A stretch of DNA of 64,000 nucleotides. Source: Erwinia typographi. Lineage in GTDB: Bacteria; Pseudomonadota; Gammaproteobacteria; Enterobacterales; Enterobacteriaceae. Shown piece after piece: positions 39,424 to 49,293 of the stretch; position 1 is the stretch's first letter; the number at the start of each line of letters is the position of its first letter. Below the pieces are notes generated by a model. The model searched no databases and was not told the origin of the DNA. It was given only the letters and a program-made list of their open reading frames with translations. Position numbers and translations under genes: made by a program. The DNA lies in contig NZ_JRUQ01000045.1 in assembly GCF_000773975.1 (NCBI RefSeq), positions 1 to 64,000 on the forward strand, given 5' to 3'.

Positions 39424-40572
39424 TTAGTGTGGTACGCGCAGGCCGCCTTCCACTCCGTGAGTAAACACCACCTGCCACAGCTGAATATCGCGTGAGCGGA
39501 AGGCCCCCGCGCAGGCATTCAGATAGTAGACAAACATGCGCTTGAAGCGCTCGCCGTATTTCTCCGCCAGCTGAGGCCAGGCCGCCAGAAAACGTTGATG
39601 CCACGCCATCAGCGTGGTGTCATAATCCTGACCAAAATTATGCCAGTCTTCCATCACGAAGTGCGGTTCCTGGGCTTCAGCAATGTGATGAATTGAAGGC
39701 AGACGTCCGTTGGGGAAAATATACTTATTAATCCACGGATCGACGTTGTCGTTAGTGACGTTGGCGCCAATGGTGTGCAGCAGGAAAATCCCGTCAGTTT
39801 TCAGATTGCGGTTCACCACCTCGAAATAGGTGGCGTAATTTTTCGGGCCGACGTGTTCAAACATGCCGACCGAAACAATCCGGTCAAACTGCTGATTCAA
39901 ATCCCGGTAATCTTGCAGCAAAATAGTCACGTCCAGGCCTTCACAGCGCTGCTGAGCCAGCTTCTGCTGTTCGGCGGAAATGGTGACGCCAAAGACGCTG
40001 ACGCCGTAGTTGCGCGCGGCATATTCCGCCAGTCCGCCCCAGCCGCAGCCAATATCCAGCAGCGACATCCCCGGCGCCAGTTTCAGCTTCTCGCAGATCA
40101 TCTTTAACTTAGCATTCTGTGCCTGTTCGAGCGTTTCCGCTTCTTTCCAGTAGCCACAGGAATATTGCATATGATCATCAAGCATCAGCGAGAAAAGATC
40201 GTTGCCAAGATCGTAGTGCTCTTTCCCCACAATCCAGGCGCGCTTACGGGACTGCAAGTTGGTCAGTCTGGCGGCAGCGACTCTCAGCGTATCCTTGAAG
40301 TGGTGGGGCATCTGCTGGTCCAGTTTGGCCCGCAGAATACGGTGAAATAAGATATCCAGCCGTTCGCATTCCCACCATCCATCCATATAACTTTCGCCCA
40401 GCCCCAGCGATCCTTCCTGCATCACGCGCTTGAAGAAGTCAGGGTTGTTAATATGAATATCCCAGGGACGAGTACCGTTAATTTCAATATCTGCGCTGTG
40501 TAGCATTTCCTGGAGGATTCGGTACCACTGGTTTTCTCCCAGGTTCACTTCTTCTATACACGATGAACTCAT
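39424..40572 (-). CDS. cfa: Cyclopropane-fatty-acyl-phospholipid synthase
   Basis: Cfa adds a methylene group from S-adenosylmethionine to double bonds of membrane phospholipids, usually on entry to stationary phase. The 382 residues start MSSSCIEEVNLGENQWYRI as in E. coli. The SAM-binding motif is LLDIGCGWGGLAEY, and the conserved FEHVGPKNY and NACAGAFRSRDIQLWQ segments are present, the latter with the catalytic cysteine. Confidence 0.97.
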   Translation of the reverse strand: MSSSCIEEVNLGENQWYRILQEMLHSADIEINGTRPWDIHINNPDFFKRVMQEGSLGLGESYMDGWWECERLDILFHRILRAKLDQQMPHHFKDTLRVAAARLTNLQSRKRAWIVGKEHYDLGNDLFSLMLDDHMQYSCGYWKEAETLEQAQNAKLKMICEKLKLAPGMSLLDIGCGWGGLAEYAARNYGVSVFGVTISAEQQKLAQQRCEGLDVTILLQDYRDLNQQFDRIVSVGMFEHVGPKNYATYFEVVNRNLKTDGIFLLHTIGANVTNDNVDPWINKYIFPNGRLPSIHHIAEAQEPHFVMEDWHNFGQDYDTTLMAWHQRFLAAWPQLAEKYGERFKRMFVYYLNACAGAFRSRDIQLWQVVFTHGVEGGLRVPH

Positions 40573-40874
40573 AGCTTCTCCATCACCCTACGTGATTGAA
40601 ACCTGAGAAATAGAATAGACAATTTCTACAGGGTTTGAGAATACGCGCGGCAAAACCGCACGCCTGATATCCGGCGTTACAGAGGATTGATATGAACTGT
40701 GCCTGCAGAGTAGCGCAACGAGTGCCGCGCGGGATAACACCTTGACGACCCTGTCAGGACTATAAAAAAATGCTTCAAACTTGTTATTTTATGTTGCCTG
40801 AAATGAGTATATGCTCACCCCAGGCAATATTCAATTGTTTATTGTTAGGGTGCTAATCAATTGGAATCAAGATC
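40573..40874. other. cfa upstream region
   Basis: No gene is seen. The cfa promoter should be here. TTGCCTG (40794-40800) and CAGGCAA (40821-40827) are perfect inverted arms that enclose a smaller inverted repeat (GAG 40805-40807, CTC 40814-40816). The structure lies just after punC, but it has no T run, so it may be an operator or an RNA structure. Confidence 0.45.
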
Positions 40875-42065
40875 TTAACGTCCGCGCTGAGCGTCAGCCA
40901 GAACCAGCCCGTGTGAGTTCACCCGTTGTAAAATATAGCCGATTCCCGCCAGAACAACAGTCGAGATCATTACCAGCGACGTCGTCAGCAGCGAGGTGGT
41001 AATGAACGTCGAGACAATCAGGCTCGCGGCGCAGCACAAGCCCAGCTGTAGCGTGTTTTGCAGCGCGGCTGCCTTGCCGCTAGCCTGCGGAAAAAGCATT
41101 AAGGCGTTCGCTACCACTAGCGGATAAATCGCACCGTTTGCTAAAGCCATGCCGCAGAAAGGCAGCAGCAGAGCATAAACAGACGGCGCTGCCATCTGAG
41201 CCGCAATAAAAAAGGCGACAATACTTAGCGTGTAGATCGCCAGTAGCCAGGGCAGCAGGGAGCGACTTTCGGCGCGTTTGAGCAGCGTGCGGCAGCCGTA
41301 GCCGCCAATCAAAAATGCCAGCGTCTGGGGAACGTAGCTCAGGCCTATATCTCCCGGCGACATGCCGAGGGCGCCAAGAATGAACGGCGAACCGGTCAGC
41401 CAGGCAAAGAAGCTGGCCGAACAGGCGGAGTAGATCAGCACGTTGCCGCTGTACACCGGCGATTTTAGCAGGCTGAAAAAACCTGTTTTCACAACGCCCT
41501 CTGTCGTCGGCTCTTTTTTCGCCGCGGGCAGGAACAGGGTGGCGATCAGCAACGCTAGCGCGATCGTCAGCAGCGCGATAAAAATGGCGCGCCAGCTGAA
41601 GTGGTTCAACAGCCACGCCCCCAGCAGCGGCGCCAGCGCAGGGGACAGGGCGACCAGCGGCATAATGGTGGCAAACACGCGATTCGCCTGCGCGGCCGGA
41701 TAACGATCGACCACCAGCGCCTGCCAGCTAACGGCGGCGGCGCAAATTCCCACGGCCTGCAGGAAGCGCAGAATCAACAGCAGCGGCGCGGACTCAACCC
41801 ACCACATAGCGCCGCAGCTGGCGGCAAACAGGCTCAGGCCAGTCAGCAGAACCGGCTTGCGGCCGATGCGGTCCGACAGCGGTCCCCAGAACAGCTGGGC
41901 GCTGGCAAAGCCGGCCAGAAACAGGCTCAGGCTGGCGCTGATGACCCCGGCACTGGTCTGCAAATCTTGCTGCATAGCGCCAAAGGCCGGCAGGTACATA
42001 TCGGTAGCGAGGAAACCTGCAACGCTCAGCAGGGCAAGGTAAATAATAAATCTTTTCGACGGCAT
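40875..42065 (-). CDS. punC: Purine nucleoside MFS transporter PunC
   Basis: The 396-residue major facilitator protein has 12 hydrophobic segments, the motif [14 protein letters not shown] after the second, and aligns with E. coli YdhC, reported as a purine nucleoside importer under control of the divergent regulator PunR. It belongs to the Bcr/CflA-like branch, whose members are often drug exporters, so a wider substrate range is possible. The start [20 protein letters not shown] fits a first membrane helix. Confidence 0.88.
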   Translation of the reverse strand: MPSKRFIIYLALLSVAGFLATDMYLPAFGAMQQDLQTSAGVISASLSLFLAGFASAQLFWGPLSDRIGRKPVLLTGLSLFAASCGAMWWVESAPLLLILRFLQAVGICAAAVSWQALVVDRYPAAQANRVFATIMPLVALSPALAPLLGAWLLNHFSWRAIFIALLTIALALLIATLFLPAAKKEPTTEGVVKTGFFSLLKSPVYSGNVLIYSACSASFFAWLTGSPFILGALGMSPGDIGLSYVPQTLAFLIGGYGCRTLLKRAESRSLLPWLLAIYTLSIVAFFIAAQMAAPSVYALLLPFCGMALANGAIYPLVVANALMLFPQASGKAAALQNTLQLGLCCAASLIVSTFITTSLLTTSLVMISTVVLAGIGYILQRVNSHGLVLADAQRGR

Positions 42066-42187
42066 TCTTTTGCTCTTTATTAATCAGTCAGACAGGGAGG
42101 AAAACGCTGCAAAGTGTAAACGCGTGCTATCCGCCTTGTGAAACGCTAATATTTGCAGGTTGCGTTCAAAAATATTGCAGGCAGATT
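42066..42187. promoter_or_regulatory. punC-punR divergent control region
   Basis: The two start codons are 122 bases apart. ATATTTGCAGG (about 42151-42161) and AAATATTGCAGG (about 42170-42181) are near-identical direct repeats close to punR. They could be two recognition elements for the LysR-type regulator. Confidence 0.4.
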
Positions 42188-43120
42188 ATGTGGTCAGAAC
42201 ATTCCCTCGAAGTGATTGATGCAGTGGCGCGCAGCGGGAGCTTTACCGCCGCCGCCGCCGACCTGCATCGCGTGCCTTCAGCAATCAGCTACACCGTTCG
42301 CCAGCTTGAAGAGTGGCTGGCCGTTCCGCTGTTTGAACGCCGTCATCGCGACGTAATACTGACCGATGCGGGACGGGTATTTATTCAGGAAGGGCGGAGT
42401 GTCATCAAAAAAATGCTCGCCACGCGCCGTCAGTGTCAGCAGGTGGCTAACGGCTGGCGTGGGCAGATCAGCATTGCCGTCGACCGGATAGTCAAACCTC
42501 AGCGCACCCGGCAGCTGGTGGTCGATTTTTATCGCCACTTCCCGGACATGGAGCTGCACCTGTCCCCGGAGGTTTTCAACGGCGTCTGGGATGCGCTGGC
42601 GGATGGCAGGGTAGACGTGGCGATCGGGGCTACGCAGGCCATTCCCGTCGGCGGGCGGTTCGCCTTTCGCGATATGGGGATGCTGAACTGGCGCTGCGTG
42701 GTGCGGGCCGATCATCCGCTGGCACTTGCGCGGCAGCAGACCAGCGAAGAGGCGATCCGCGAATGGCCCTCGCTGGTACTGGAGGATACCGCCAGAGCGT
42801 TGCCTAAACGAACCACCTGGACGCTGGATAATCAGCGGCGGCTGGTGGTGCCGGATTGGGAGAGCGCGTTTGATTGCCTGCTGGCCGGGCTTTGCGTCGG
42901 CATGGTGCCGGGGCATTTTGCCCAGCCGCTGTTGCAGAGTGGCGCGCTGCACGAGCTAAAGCTGGAGCGGGGATTTCCCGACAGCCCCTGCTGCGTGAGC
43001 TGGTCAGAACAGCACGCCTCCCCGGCGCTGGGTTGGCTGCTGGAGTACCTGGGCGAAAGCGACACCCTGAACAGCGAATGGCTGCGTGAGGCGCCCGAGG
43101 GCAACGTTCACTCAGGGTAG
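42188..43120 (+). CDS. punR: LysR-type regulator of purine transport PunR
   Basis: The 310-residue regulator begins [32 protein letters not shown], an N-terminal helix-turn-helix typical of LysR proteins, followed by the ligand-binding domain. It aligns with E. coli YdhB (PunR), an activator of punC. It is divergent from punC. Its 3' end overlaps the 3' end of purR by nine bases. Confidence 0.9.
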   Translation: MWSEHSLEVIDAVARSGSFTAAAADLHRVPSAISYTVRQLEEWLAVPLFERRHRDVILTDAGRVFIQEGRSVIKKMLATRRQCQQVANGWRGQISIAVDRIVKPQRTRQLVVDFYRHFPDMELHLSPEVFNGVWDALADGRVDVAIGATQAIPVGGRFAFRDMGMLNWRCVVRADHPLALARQQTSEEAIREWPSLVLEDTARALPKRTTWTLDNQRRLVVPDWESAFDCLLAGLCVGMVPGHFAQPLLQSGALHELKLERGFPDSPCCVSWSEQHASPALGWLLEYLGESDTLNSEWLREAPEGNVHSG

Positions 43121-44149
43121 TTCCTGGCGACGGTAATCCAGGAAGGGACCGTTGCCAACCGAGCGGCGTTCAATCAGCGTCGGATGTACCTCAATGGTCT
43201 GCGGCTCTTCACGCTTGCTGGTAATACGATCCAGCAGCATCTCGAAAGCCGTTTCGCCAAGCTGCTGCTTCGGCTGGTGTACCGTGGTCAGCGCCGGGGT
43301 GAAATAGCGCGCGTTGCGCACGTTGTCATAGCCGATCACCGAAATATCCTGCGGAACGCGCAGCCCCATTTCATCAGCGGCGCAAATCGCGCCCATCGCC
43401 ATCACATCGCCACCGCAAAAGACCGCTGTCGGGCGCTGCTTCTGCGCTAAAATTTGCTGCATGGCGCGGTAGCCGGATTCCGGCTCGAAGTCGCCCTGAA
43501 CCAGCCACTCTTCGCGCAGCGTAATGCCAGCCTCAGACAGCGCCTTCAGGAAACCGGCGTGGCGTCCGCCGCCGGTATTGCGTTCCATCTGGCCGGGGAT
43601 GACGCCGATATCGCGGTGTCCGCGATCTATCAGGTAGCGTCCGGCGAGATAGCCGCCCTCGAAAGCGTTATCCAGCACCGTATCGGTAAAGTCTCCGCGT
43701 GATTTACCCCAGTCCATCACCACCATCGGAATGTTGCGGTTCTCTTCCAGCATTTGAATCAGCGGTTCAGGGTACTCGGAACACATCACCAGCAGGCCGT
43801 CCACGCGCTTTTGCGCCATCATCGACAGGTAGGCCTGCTGTTTTTTCAGGTCGTTATGCGAGTTGCCGAGGATCAGCGTATAGCCTTTATCGAAGCAGCT
43901 ATTTTCTATTGCTTCAATAATTTCCGCAAAATAGGGCGCTTCGCTGGAGGTGGCTAACAGGCCAACGGTTTTGGTGTGATTGACCTTCAGGCTACGCGCC
44001 ACCGCGCTGGGAGAATAGTGCAGGGCTTTAATCGCGGCCCAGACGGCTTCCCGCGTCTCTTCTGCGACAAAGCGGGTTTTATTAATGACGTGGGATACCG
44101 TGGTGGTCGACACCCCGGCTTGTTTCGCCACATCTTTTATTGTTGCCAT
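43112..44149 (-). CDS. purR: Purine repressor PurR
   Basis: PurR is a LacI-family repressor that binds hypoxanthine or guanine and then shuts down purine synthesis genes. The 345-residue protein has the N-terminal helix-turn-helix [23 protein letters not shown], the hinge helix [11 protein letters not shown] and a periplasmic-binding-protein-like effector domain. It is four residues longer than E. coli PurR at the C-terminus, the part that overlaps punR. Only a half operator (GCAAACG on the minus strand, near 44308-44314) is seen upstream. Confidence 0.96.
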   Translation of the reverse strand: MATIKDVAKQAGVSTTTVSHVINKTRFVAEETREAVWAAIKALHYSPSAVARSLKVNHTKTVGLLATSSEAPYFAEIIEAIENSCFDKGYTLILGNSHNDLKKQQAYLSMMAQKRVDGLLVMCSEYPEPLIQMLEENRNIPMVVMDWGKSRGDFTDTVLDNAFEGGYLAGRYLIDRGHRDIGVIPGQMERNTGGGRHAGFLKALSEAGITLREEWLVQGDFEPESGYRAMQQILAQKQRPTAVFCGGDVMAMGAICAADEMGLRVPQDISVIGYDNVRNARYFTPALTTVHQPKQQLGETAFEMLLDRITSKREEPQTIEVHPTLIERRSVGNGPFLDYRRQELP

Positions 44150-44435
44150 GAAATAGCTACTCCTGCACTTATCTTAAAGGGTTGATAAGTATCTTGTTAA
44201 TCGATTGCCTGTTAAGCACAAAAGCCTGACGTCTGAGGGCGCGTTGGGTCGTTACTGTCCGGATACGTCAGGGAGGAAAAGGGCGCTGGTGACCAGCTTC
44301 ATTACCGCGTTTGCTGAGGGTCGTTGCGCAACAAACGGGAATTCTAACAAGGCTGAGCAGAGAAAACGAGATTTTTACCGGCAGGTGTGGGAAAATCGAT
44401 GGCATCATTAACTGTAGGGCTATTTAAGGGCGTAT

Positions 44436-44525
44436 ATGGATACCGATCTGAAGTTCTCGTTGCTGACCACGGTTGCTGCTTTACTGGTCATTATCGCTTT
44501 CAGCTTCACTGCTGCCATGCACTAA
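44436..44525 (+). CDS. ynhF: Small membrane protein YnhF
   Basis: A 29-codon gene encodes a single hydrophobic segment. It begins MDTDLKFSLLTTVAALL and ends FSFTAAMH, which closely follows E. coli YnhF, a 29-residue inner-membrane protein of unknown role located next to purR. AAGGG precedes the ATG at proper spacing. It is too short for ordinary gene finding. Confidence 0.85.
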   Translation: MDTDLKFSLLTTVAALLVIIAFSFTAAMH

Positions 44526-44533
44526 GCGTTTGC

Positions 44534-44560
44534 ACGGCCGGTCTGACGATCGGCCGTTTA
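44534..44560 (+). terminator. Hairpin after ynhF
   Basis: ACGGCCG (44534-44540) pairs with CGGCCGT (44551-44557), followed by TTTA. It lies between ynhF and the convergent end of mepH and may serve both. Confidence 0.55.
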
Positions 44561-44565
44561 CGGCG

Positions 44566-45399
44566 TCAGCGGATGGTTTTCGGCGTCATCATCCGCCGGG
44601 CGCCAATATAGTGACGCTGCCAGTAATCCTCGCTCAGGGCGCTAACCTGAATGTCCTTGCCGGTGCGCGGGGACTGAATAAATTTGCCGTCGCCCAGATA
44701 TACGCCAACGTGGTCCGCAGCGCCGCGACCGTTGATGCGGAAGAACACCAAATCGCCTTTCTCCAGTTCACCGCGCTTGATAGACGCGGCATCGCGCAGG
44801 TGATACATCTCGTTAGCCGTGCGCGGTATTTTAAATTTCACTAAATCTTTATAGGCGTACCAGACGAGGCCGCTACAGTCGAAGCCCGTTTTGGGTGAGG
44901 TGCCGCCCCACTGATAAGGCTTGCCAAGCTGGCCCATCAGTTTGGTCATCGCGGTTTCACGCGCTTTCTGGTAACGGGCCCGGTGCGCTTTACTCTGCTT
45001 CAGCGGAGCAGAGGCTGCCTCAAAGCTCAATGCTTCATCCGTCTCTACAGATTTTCCACGATGACGCCCATAGCGTTTTTTTCCCGCGTTAAGCGCGCTT
45101 TTCTTTTTATATTTGCTGGTGGCGACGGCGGCGGTTTTTTGCGGGGCTTTCTTTTTGAGCCTGGATTTCTGTACTGAGACCAGACGGGACTTCTTCGTGG
45201 CGGACTCTTTCACTTTTTTGGTGGCGTTGGCTTTGATCGGGCGACGTTTACGCCGCTCATCCTCACGGGCAGCAGTGGTGGTGTCCGCCTTGTGATGATT
45301 TGCATTAATAGGGGCATGTGGCGATGCGTGCGCCATATTAAAAAACAGCTGGGCCAGGGCCAGCATCAAGAGCGTGATCAGTAAACGCATCGTTACCAT
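44566..45399 (-). CDS. mepH: Murein DD-endopeptidase MepH
   Basis: MepH cuts D-Ala to diaminopimelate cross-bridges, making room for new murein. The 277-residue precursor has a signal peptide ending in NMAHA, a very basic linker rich in Lys, Arg and Ser (about 30-135), and a C-terminal NlpC/P60 domain with the catalytic Cys in GFDCSGLVWYAY and the His in GAADHVGVYLGDGKF. A start at 45390 (MRLLITLL) is also possible; neither has a clear ribosome site. In E. coli sodB and ydhP separate this gene from purR; they are absent here. Confidence 0.94.
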   Translation of the reverse strand: MVTMRLLITLLMLALAQLFFNMAHASPHAPINANHHKADTTTAAREDERRKRRPIKANATKKVKESATKKSRLVSVQKSRLKKKAPQKTAAVATSKYKKKSALNAGKKRYGRHRGKSVETDEALSFEAASAPLKQSKAHRARYQKARETAMTKLMGQLGKPYQWGGTSPKTGFDCSGLVWYAYKDLVKFKIPRTANEMYHLRDAASIKRGELEKGDLVFFRINGRGAADHVGVYLGDGKFIQSPRTGKDIQVSALSEDYWQRHYIGARRMMTPKTIR

Positions 45400-45762
45400 T
45401 AAACAGTTTGTGCTTTAGCCCAGCGGGCCTCTGCGTGCCAAAACAGGGGAATCTGCTTTTCAGCAGGGTCTTTATGCAATTCTAATCTAACTCATTAGCA
45501 AAAGGTAAGGCCTTTTTTGTTTCAATGATACACAACGGGTAAATCCTGTAAAATTAGCCGAATCAGCCGCTTATCTGTACTGAGGTTGTGCTTTTCTTAC
45601 GCATTAGCACCGCGTCATCATCAGGGAAACGCTATTTTTAGCTATTGACCTGCCGTCCAGCGGCTTTGCCAGGCAGTATCCTTGCTGAAAATGTCGTTTT
45701 CAACGTGGGGACAGAGTCGCTACAATAAATAGACACGAAGTCTCCGATTAAGGAAGCCATTT
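45400..45762. other. Divergent control region of mepH and grxD
   Basis: No gene is seen in these 363 bases. The end next to grxD holds a plausible promoter: TTTTCA (45697-45702), an 18-base spacer and TACAAT (45721-45726). Confidence 0.5.
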
Positions 45763-46101
45763 ATGAGTACCGTTGAGAAAATTGAGCGCCAGATAGCAGA
45801 AAACCCGATTTTGCTGTACATGAAAGGTTCACCAAAACTGCCAAGCTGCGGCTTCTCCGCGCAGGCCGTGCAGGCACTTTCCGCCTGCGGCGAGCGTTTC
45901 GCCTATGTGGATATTCTGCAGAACCCGGAAATTCGTGCCGAGCTGCCGAAGTATGCTAACTGGCCAACTTTCCCGCAGCTGTGGGTTGACGGTGAGCTGG
46001 TCGGCGGCTGCGATATCATCATTCAGATGTATCAGCAGGGTGAGCTCCAGCAGCTGATCAAAGAAACCGCGCAGAAGTACCCTTCCGACGCCGCACAATA
46101 A
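45763..46101 (+). CDS. grxD: Monothiol glutaredoxin 4
   Basis: The 112-residue protein is a CGFS-type monothiol glutaredoxin, with the active Cys29 in KLPSCGFSAQ and the glutathione-binding segments TFPQLWVDGELVGGCD. Such proteins bind a 2Fe-2S cluster and deliver it to acceptors or work with BolA. That links it to the suf operon in this window. AAGGAAGCC precedes the start. Confidence 0.97.
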   Translation: MSTVEKIERQIAENPILLYMKGSPKLPSCGFSAQAVQALSACGERFAYVDILQNPEIRAELPKYANWPTFPQLWVDGELVGGCDIIIQMYQQGELQQLIKETAQKYPSDAAQ

Positions 46102-46116
46102 GCTGGCCCGGTAATG

Positions 46117-46151
46117 AAAAAGGCAGAAGTCCCGGACTTCTGCCTTTTTTT
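46117..46151. terminator. Bidirectional terminator between grxD and rnt
   Basis: AAAAAGGCAGAAGTC and GACTTCTGCCTTTTTTT form a 15-base perfect hairpin with a tiny loop. T runs on both strands suit the convergent genes. Confidence 0.88.
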
Positions 46152-46178
46152 ATGCTTAAACCGGCAAGCCTTCTCAGG

Positions 46179-46826
46179 CTAGCTTTCTTCGGCTACCGGC
46201 AGCGGCCAGCCGCCCAGGCGTTTCCAGCGGTTCACCAGTTCGCAGAACAGGTCGGCAGTTTGTACGGTATCGTACAGGGCTGAGTGCGCCTGAGTGTTGT
46301 CGAAGGCCATACCGGCCGCGGCGCAGGCTTTAGCCAGCACCGTTTGTCCCAGCACCAGCCCGCTCAAGGCGGCAGTATCAAAGGTGACAAAAGGATGGAA
46401 AGGGTTACGCTTCAGCCCGGCCCGTTCAGCGGCGGCGTTGGTGAAATTCAGATCGAAGGTCGCATTGTGCGCCACCATAATGGCGCGATTGCAGTCGTTG
46501 TCCTTAATCCCCTTGCGCACCAGCTTGAAAATAGCATGCAGGGCGTCGTATTCACTCACCGCGCCGCGCAGCGGGTCAGACGGGTCGATACCGTTAAATG
46601 CCAATGCTTCGGGTTGCAGAACGGAACCTTCAAACGGCTCAACGTGGAAATGGAGCGTCTCGTCTTTCTCCAGCCAGCCGTGCTCATCCATTTTCAGGGT
46701 GACGGCGGCGATTTCCAGCAATGCGTTGGTCTTCGCATCAAACCCGGCGGTTTCCACATCGATAACCACCGGATAAAAACCGCGAAAACGGCTGCTGAGG
46801 GCGTTCAGTTCGTTCGATTCAGACAT
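46179..46826 (-). CDS. rnt: Ribonuclease T
   Basis: RNase T is a 3' to 5' exonuclease that trims tRNA and other stable RNA ends and the CCA turnover products. The 215-residue length matches E. coli. The DEDDh residues are seen in [20 protein letters not shown] and [14 protein letters not shown]. The gene follows gloA in the same direction and may be read from the nem operon. Confidence 0.96.
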   Translation of the reverse strand: MSESNELNALSSRFRGFYPVVIDVETAGFDAKTNALLEIAAVTLKMDEHGWLEKDETLHFHVEPFEGSVLQPEALAFNGIDPSDPLRGAVSEYDALHAIFKLVRKGIKDNDCNRAIMVAHNATFDLNFTNAAAERAGLKRNPFHPFVTFDTAALSGLVLGQTVLAKACAAAGMAFDNTQAHSALYDTVQTADLFCELVNRWKRLGGWPLPVAEES

Positions 46827-46931
46827 CAGGATCTCATTGGCGAAAAAATGCAGCGCGTATTATGGCAAATTTCACCACGAGATGCAGCAGGGGAAAGGGA
46901 AGTGAAGGGTGCCAAAGGGCACCCCGGAGCA

Positions 46932-47339
46932 TTAATTACCCAGGCCGTGGCCCGCGTGCTTGTTCTCAATCAGCTCAATTTTATAGCCGTCGGGATCTTC
47001 AACGAAGGCAATAATAGTGGTGCCGCCCTTAACCGGGCCAGCTTCGCGAGTCACGTTGCCGCCATCCTTACGGATACGATCGCAGGTAGCCGCCACGTCA
47101 TCCACGCCCAGCGCGATATGTCCGTAAGCGTCGCCGAGATTATAGCTGTCTACACCCCAGTTGTAGGTCAGCTCAATAACGGCGCCTTCGCTCTCTTCGG
47201 TGTAGCCCACGAACGCCAGGGAGTATTTATATTCGGTGTTTTCGCTGGTGCGCAGCAGGCGCATTCCCAGGACTTTAGTATAAAAATCAATGGAACGCTG
47301 TAAATCGCCAACGCGAAGCATAGTGTGAAGTAAGCGCAT
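46932..47339 (-). CDS. gloA: Glyoxalase I (lactoylglutathione lyase)
   Basis: GloA converts the adduct of methylglyoxal and glutathione to lactoylglutathione, using nickel. The 135-residue protein starts [20 protein letters not shown], with GAGG before the ATG at 47339. Metal-ligand motifs ([33 protein letters not shown]) are intact. In E. coli it is co-transcribed with nemRA, and the same order is found here. Confidence 0.97.
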   Translation of the reverse strand: MRLLHTMLRVGDLQRSIDFYTKVLGMRLLRTSENTEYKYSLAFVGYTEESEGAVIELTYNWGVDSYNLGDAYGHIALGVDDVAATCDRIRKDGGNVTREAGPVKGGTTIIAFVEDPDGYKIELIENKHAGHGLGN

Positions 47340-47467
47340 AACATCCTCTATATGAAAAGCGTCATCATCCGACAACGGGTAAAAATAAAGTATAGCGGCG
47401 ATTTCTCCGCAGGGTAATCAGAAGGCTCTGTCTGGTGCGAGAATCGCCGCTTTGGAAACGCGAAAGC

Positions 47468-47492
47468 ACGGGCCGAGCCGGGCGCGGCCCGT
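47468..47492 (-). repeat. Intercistronic hairpin between nemA and gloA
   Basis: ACGGGCC (47468-47474) pairs with GGCCCGT (47486-47492). There is only GCTTT after it on the minus strand, so it probably attenuates or stabilises the nemA mRNA and does not fully end transcription. Confidence 0.45.
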
Positions 47493-47506
47493 TGCCCGAT
47501 CGGTTG

Positions 47507-48610
47507 TTAGCCCGCCAGCGTTGGGTAATCCGTGTAACCTTCAGCGCCGCCGCCGTAGAACAATTCCGGGCGCGTTTCGTTCAGCGGCGCGCCTTCACGC
47601 AGGCGCTCAACCAGATCCGGGTTAGCGATATAGACGCGGCCAAAGGCAACCGCATCGATCAGCCCTTTCTCAATCAGCTCTTCGGCCTTCTCCGCAGTAT
47701 AACCGCCAGCGCCGACGATCACGCCCGGATAAGCGGCGCGAATCGCCTTGCGGAAAGCCTCGGTATACGGCTTGCCGCCTGCCCAGTCCGGCTCGGAAAT
47801 GTGCAGGTAGGCGAGGTTACGCTTCGCCAGCTCAGCGATGTAATAGAGCGCGGCGGCTTCCTGATCTTCACCGTTATCCAGGCCGTTGAACGGGCCCAGC
47901 GGCGAAATACGGATGCCGATCCGATCTGCGCTCCAACCGTCAATGGCGGCATCCACCACCTCCAGCGCAAAGCGGGTGCGGTTCTCAACGCTCCCGCCAT
48001 AAATATCGCTACGCTGATTAGAAGCCGGTGACAGGAACTGATGGATCAGATAGCCGTGGGCAGAGTGCAGTTCAACCAGGTCGAAATCGGCCTCGCGGGC
48101 GTTTTTTACCGCCTGGCGGAAGTCCGCTATCACTCCGGGAATTTCGTCAAGCTCCAGCGCGCGCGGCGTTGAGGTCGCTTCACGAACCGGCTGACCCTGA
48201 GCGTCGCGCAGGGAAGTGCGCGTTTCAGCGTTAATGGCGGAAGAGGATACCGGGGCCTTGCCATCAGGCTGAACGCTGGTGTGGGAGATACGGCCGGTGT
48301 GCCAGAGCTGCACGGCGCTGTGGCCGCCCTGCTGGTGGATACCGGCGTTAATGTCTTTCCACACGGCGATTTGTTCGGCGGAGTGTAGCCCCGGCGCGCC
48401 AGCATAGCCTTTAGCCTGAGCGGAAATTTGCGTGGCTTCGGTAATAATCAGCCCGGCGCTGGCGCGCTGGCGGTAGTACTGGCCCATCAGCGGCGTTGGA
48501 ACATCCCCCGGCTCAATGCTGCGCAGGCGAGTCAGCGGTGCCATAAACACGCGGTTCGGAACGGTGATCGCACCCGTTTTGAGAGGGGTAAACAGTTTCT
48601 TCAATTCCAT
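47507..48610 (-). CDS. nemA: N-ethylmaleimide reductase
   Basis: NemA is an FMN-dependent old yellow enzyme that reduces electrophiles such as N-ethylmaleimide, glyoxal-type compounds and nitrate esters. The 367-residue protein starts [21 protein letters not shown], with GGAGCAAG before the ATG at 48610; the longer frame runs into nemR. The [16 protein letters not shown] catalytic region and the C-terminal [14 protein letters not shown] are typical. Confidence 0.96.
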   Translation of the reverse strand: MELKKLFTPLKTGAITVPNRVFMAPLTRLRSIEPGDVPTPLMGQYYRQRASAGLIITEATQISAQAKGYAGAPGLHSAEQIAVWKDINAGIHQQGGHSAVQLWHTGRISHTSVQPDGKAPVSSSAINAETRTSLRDAQGQPVREATSTPRALELDEIPGVIADFRQAVKNAREADFDLVELHSAHGYLIHQFLSPASNQRSDIYGGSVENRTRFALEVVDAAIDGWSADRIGIRISPLGPFNGLDNGEDQEAAALYYIAELAKRNLAYLHISEPDWAGGKPYTEAFRKAIRAAYPGVIVGAGGYTAEKAEELIEKGLIDAVAFGRVYIANPDLVERLREGAPLNETRPELFYGGGAEGYTDYPTLAG

Positions 48611-48623
48611 GACTTGCTCCTGG

Positions 48624-48639
48624 TAGACCGGTCGACTAG
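48624..48639 (-). promoter_or_regulatory. Second NemR-like site before nemA
   Basis: TAGACCGGTCGACTAG includes the NemR half TAGACC and the 8-base palindrome GACCGGTC (48626-48633). It sits in the 44-base gap between nemR and nemA and could give nemA separate control. Confidence 0.4.
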
Positions 48640-48654
48640 TGACGGTGTTTTTTT

Positions 48655-49248
48655 TTAACGTGGCTCTGGCAGCATCCGCGCAATCTCCTGCCATGCGTTC
48701 CTCAATGGCGAACTCTCGCGAGAGATTTTGCTTTGCAGACTGGCGCCCAGCCACAGCATATAAAGATTCTGCGCGCAGGCATCAGGGGTGTTGTTCAGCG
48801 TGACGGTACCTTGCTGCACGGCCCGTTCAAGCGCCTGTTTCAGCGTGGCGATCAGCGCTTTAGAACCGGCATCCAGCGCGATGCGCATCTGCTCTGACAA
48901 ATCGCACACTTCAGCCGACAGTTTGACCGACAAACAGCCCTCGAAGGAGCTTTCCTGACAGAAACTGTCCAGCGATTGCTGGTAATAGTCAAGGATGCGC
49001 TGCCGCTGATTGCCCTGATGATCCTCAAGATATTCCCTGAGCCGCTGATGATAAACGGCAAAATAACGTTCGAGCATCGCGACGCCGAACGCTTCCTTAG
49101 AGGGGAAATAGTGATAGAACGACCCTTTCGGCACCTCGGCCACCTTCAGCAGCTCGATCAATCCCATCCCGTTGAAGCCGCGCTGTCCGCACAGCTGCTC
49201 TCCGGTAAGCAGGATATGTTCTCTGGTGTCAAATCGGGTCGTTTTCAT
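48655..49248 (-). CDS. nemR: TetR-family repressor NemR
   Basis: NemR represses nemRA-gloA until its cysteines react with electrophiles or hypochlorous acid. The 197-residue protein starts [20 protein letters not shown] and has the TetR helix-turn-helix ([19 protein letters not shown]). The start at 49248 is chosen because the longer frame would begin before the operator. Several cysteines of the E. coli sensor are kept, including those in [15 protein letters not shown]. Confidence 0.94.
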   Translation of the reverse strand: MKTTRFDTREHILLTGEQLCGQRGFNGMGLIELLKVAEVPKGSFYHYFPSKEAFGVAMLERYFAVYHQRLREYLEDHQGNQRQRILDYYQQSLDSFCQESSFEGCLSVKLSAEVCDLSEQMRIALDAGSKALIATLKQALERAVQQGTVTLNNTPDACAQNLYMLWLGASLQSKISRESSPLRNAWQEIARMLPEPR

Positions 49249-49262
49249 AGGACATAGCGTAA

Positions 49263-49278
49263 CAGACCGATCGGTCTG
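49263..49278 (-). promoter_or_regulatory. NemR operator
   Basis: CAGACCGATCGGTCTG is a perfect 16-base palindrome containing AGACC-N4-GGTCT, the core of the NemR box known from E. coli. It lies 15 bases upstream of nemR. Confidence 0.8.
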
Positions 49279-49293
49279 ATTCAAATCCTTGCC

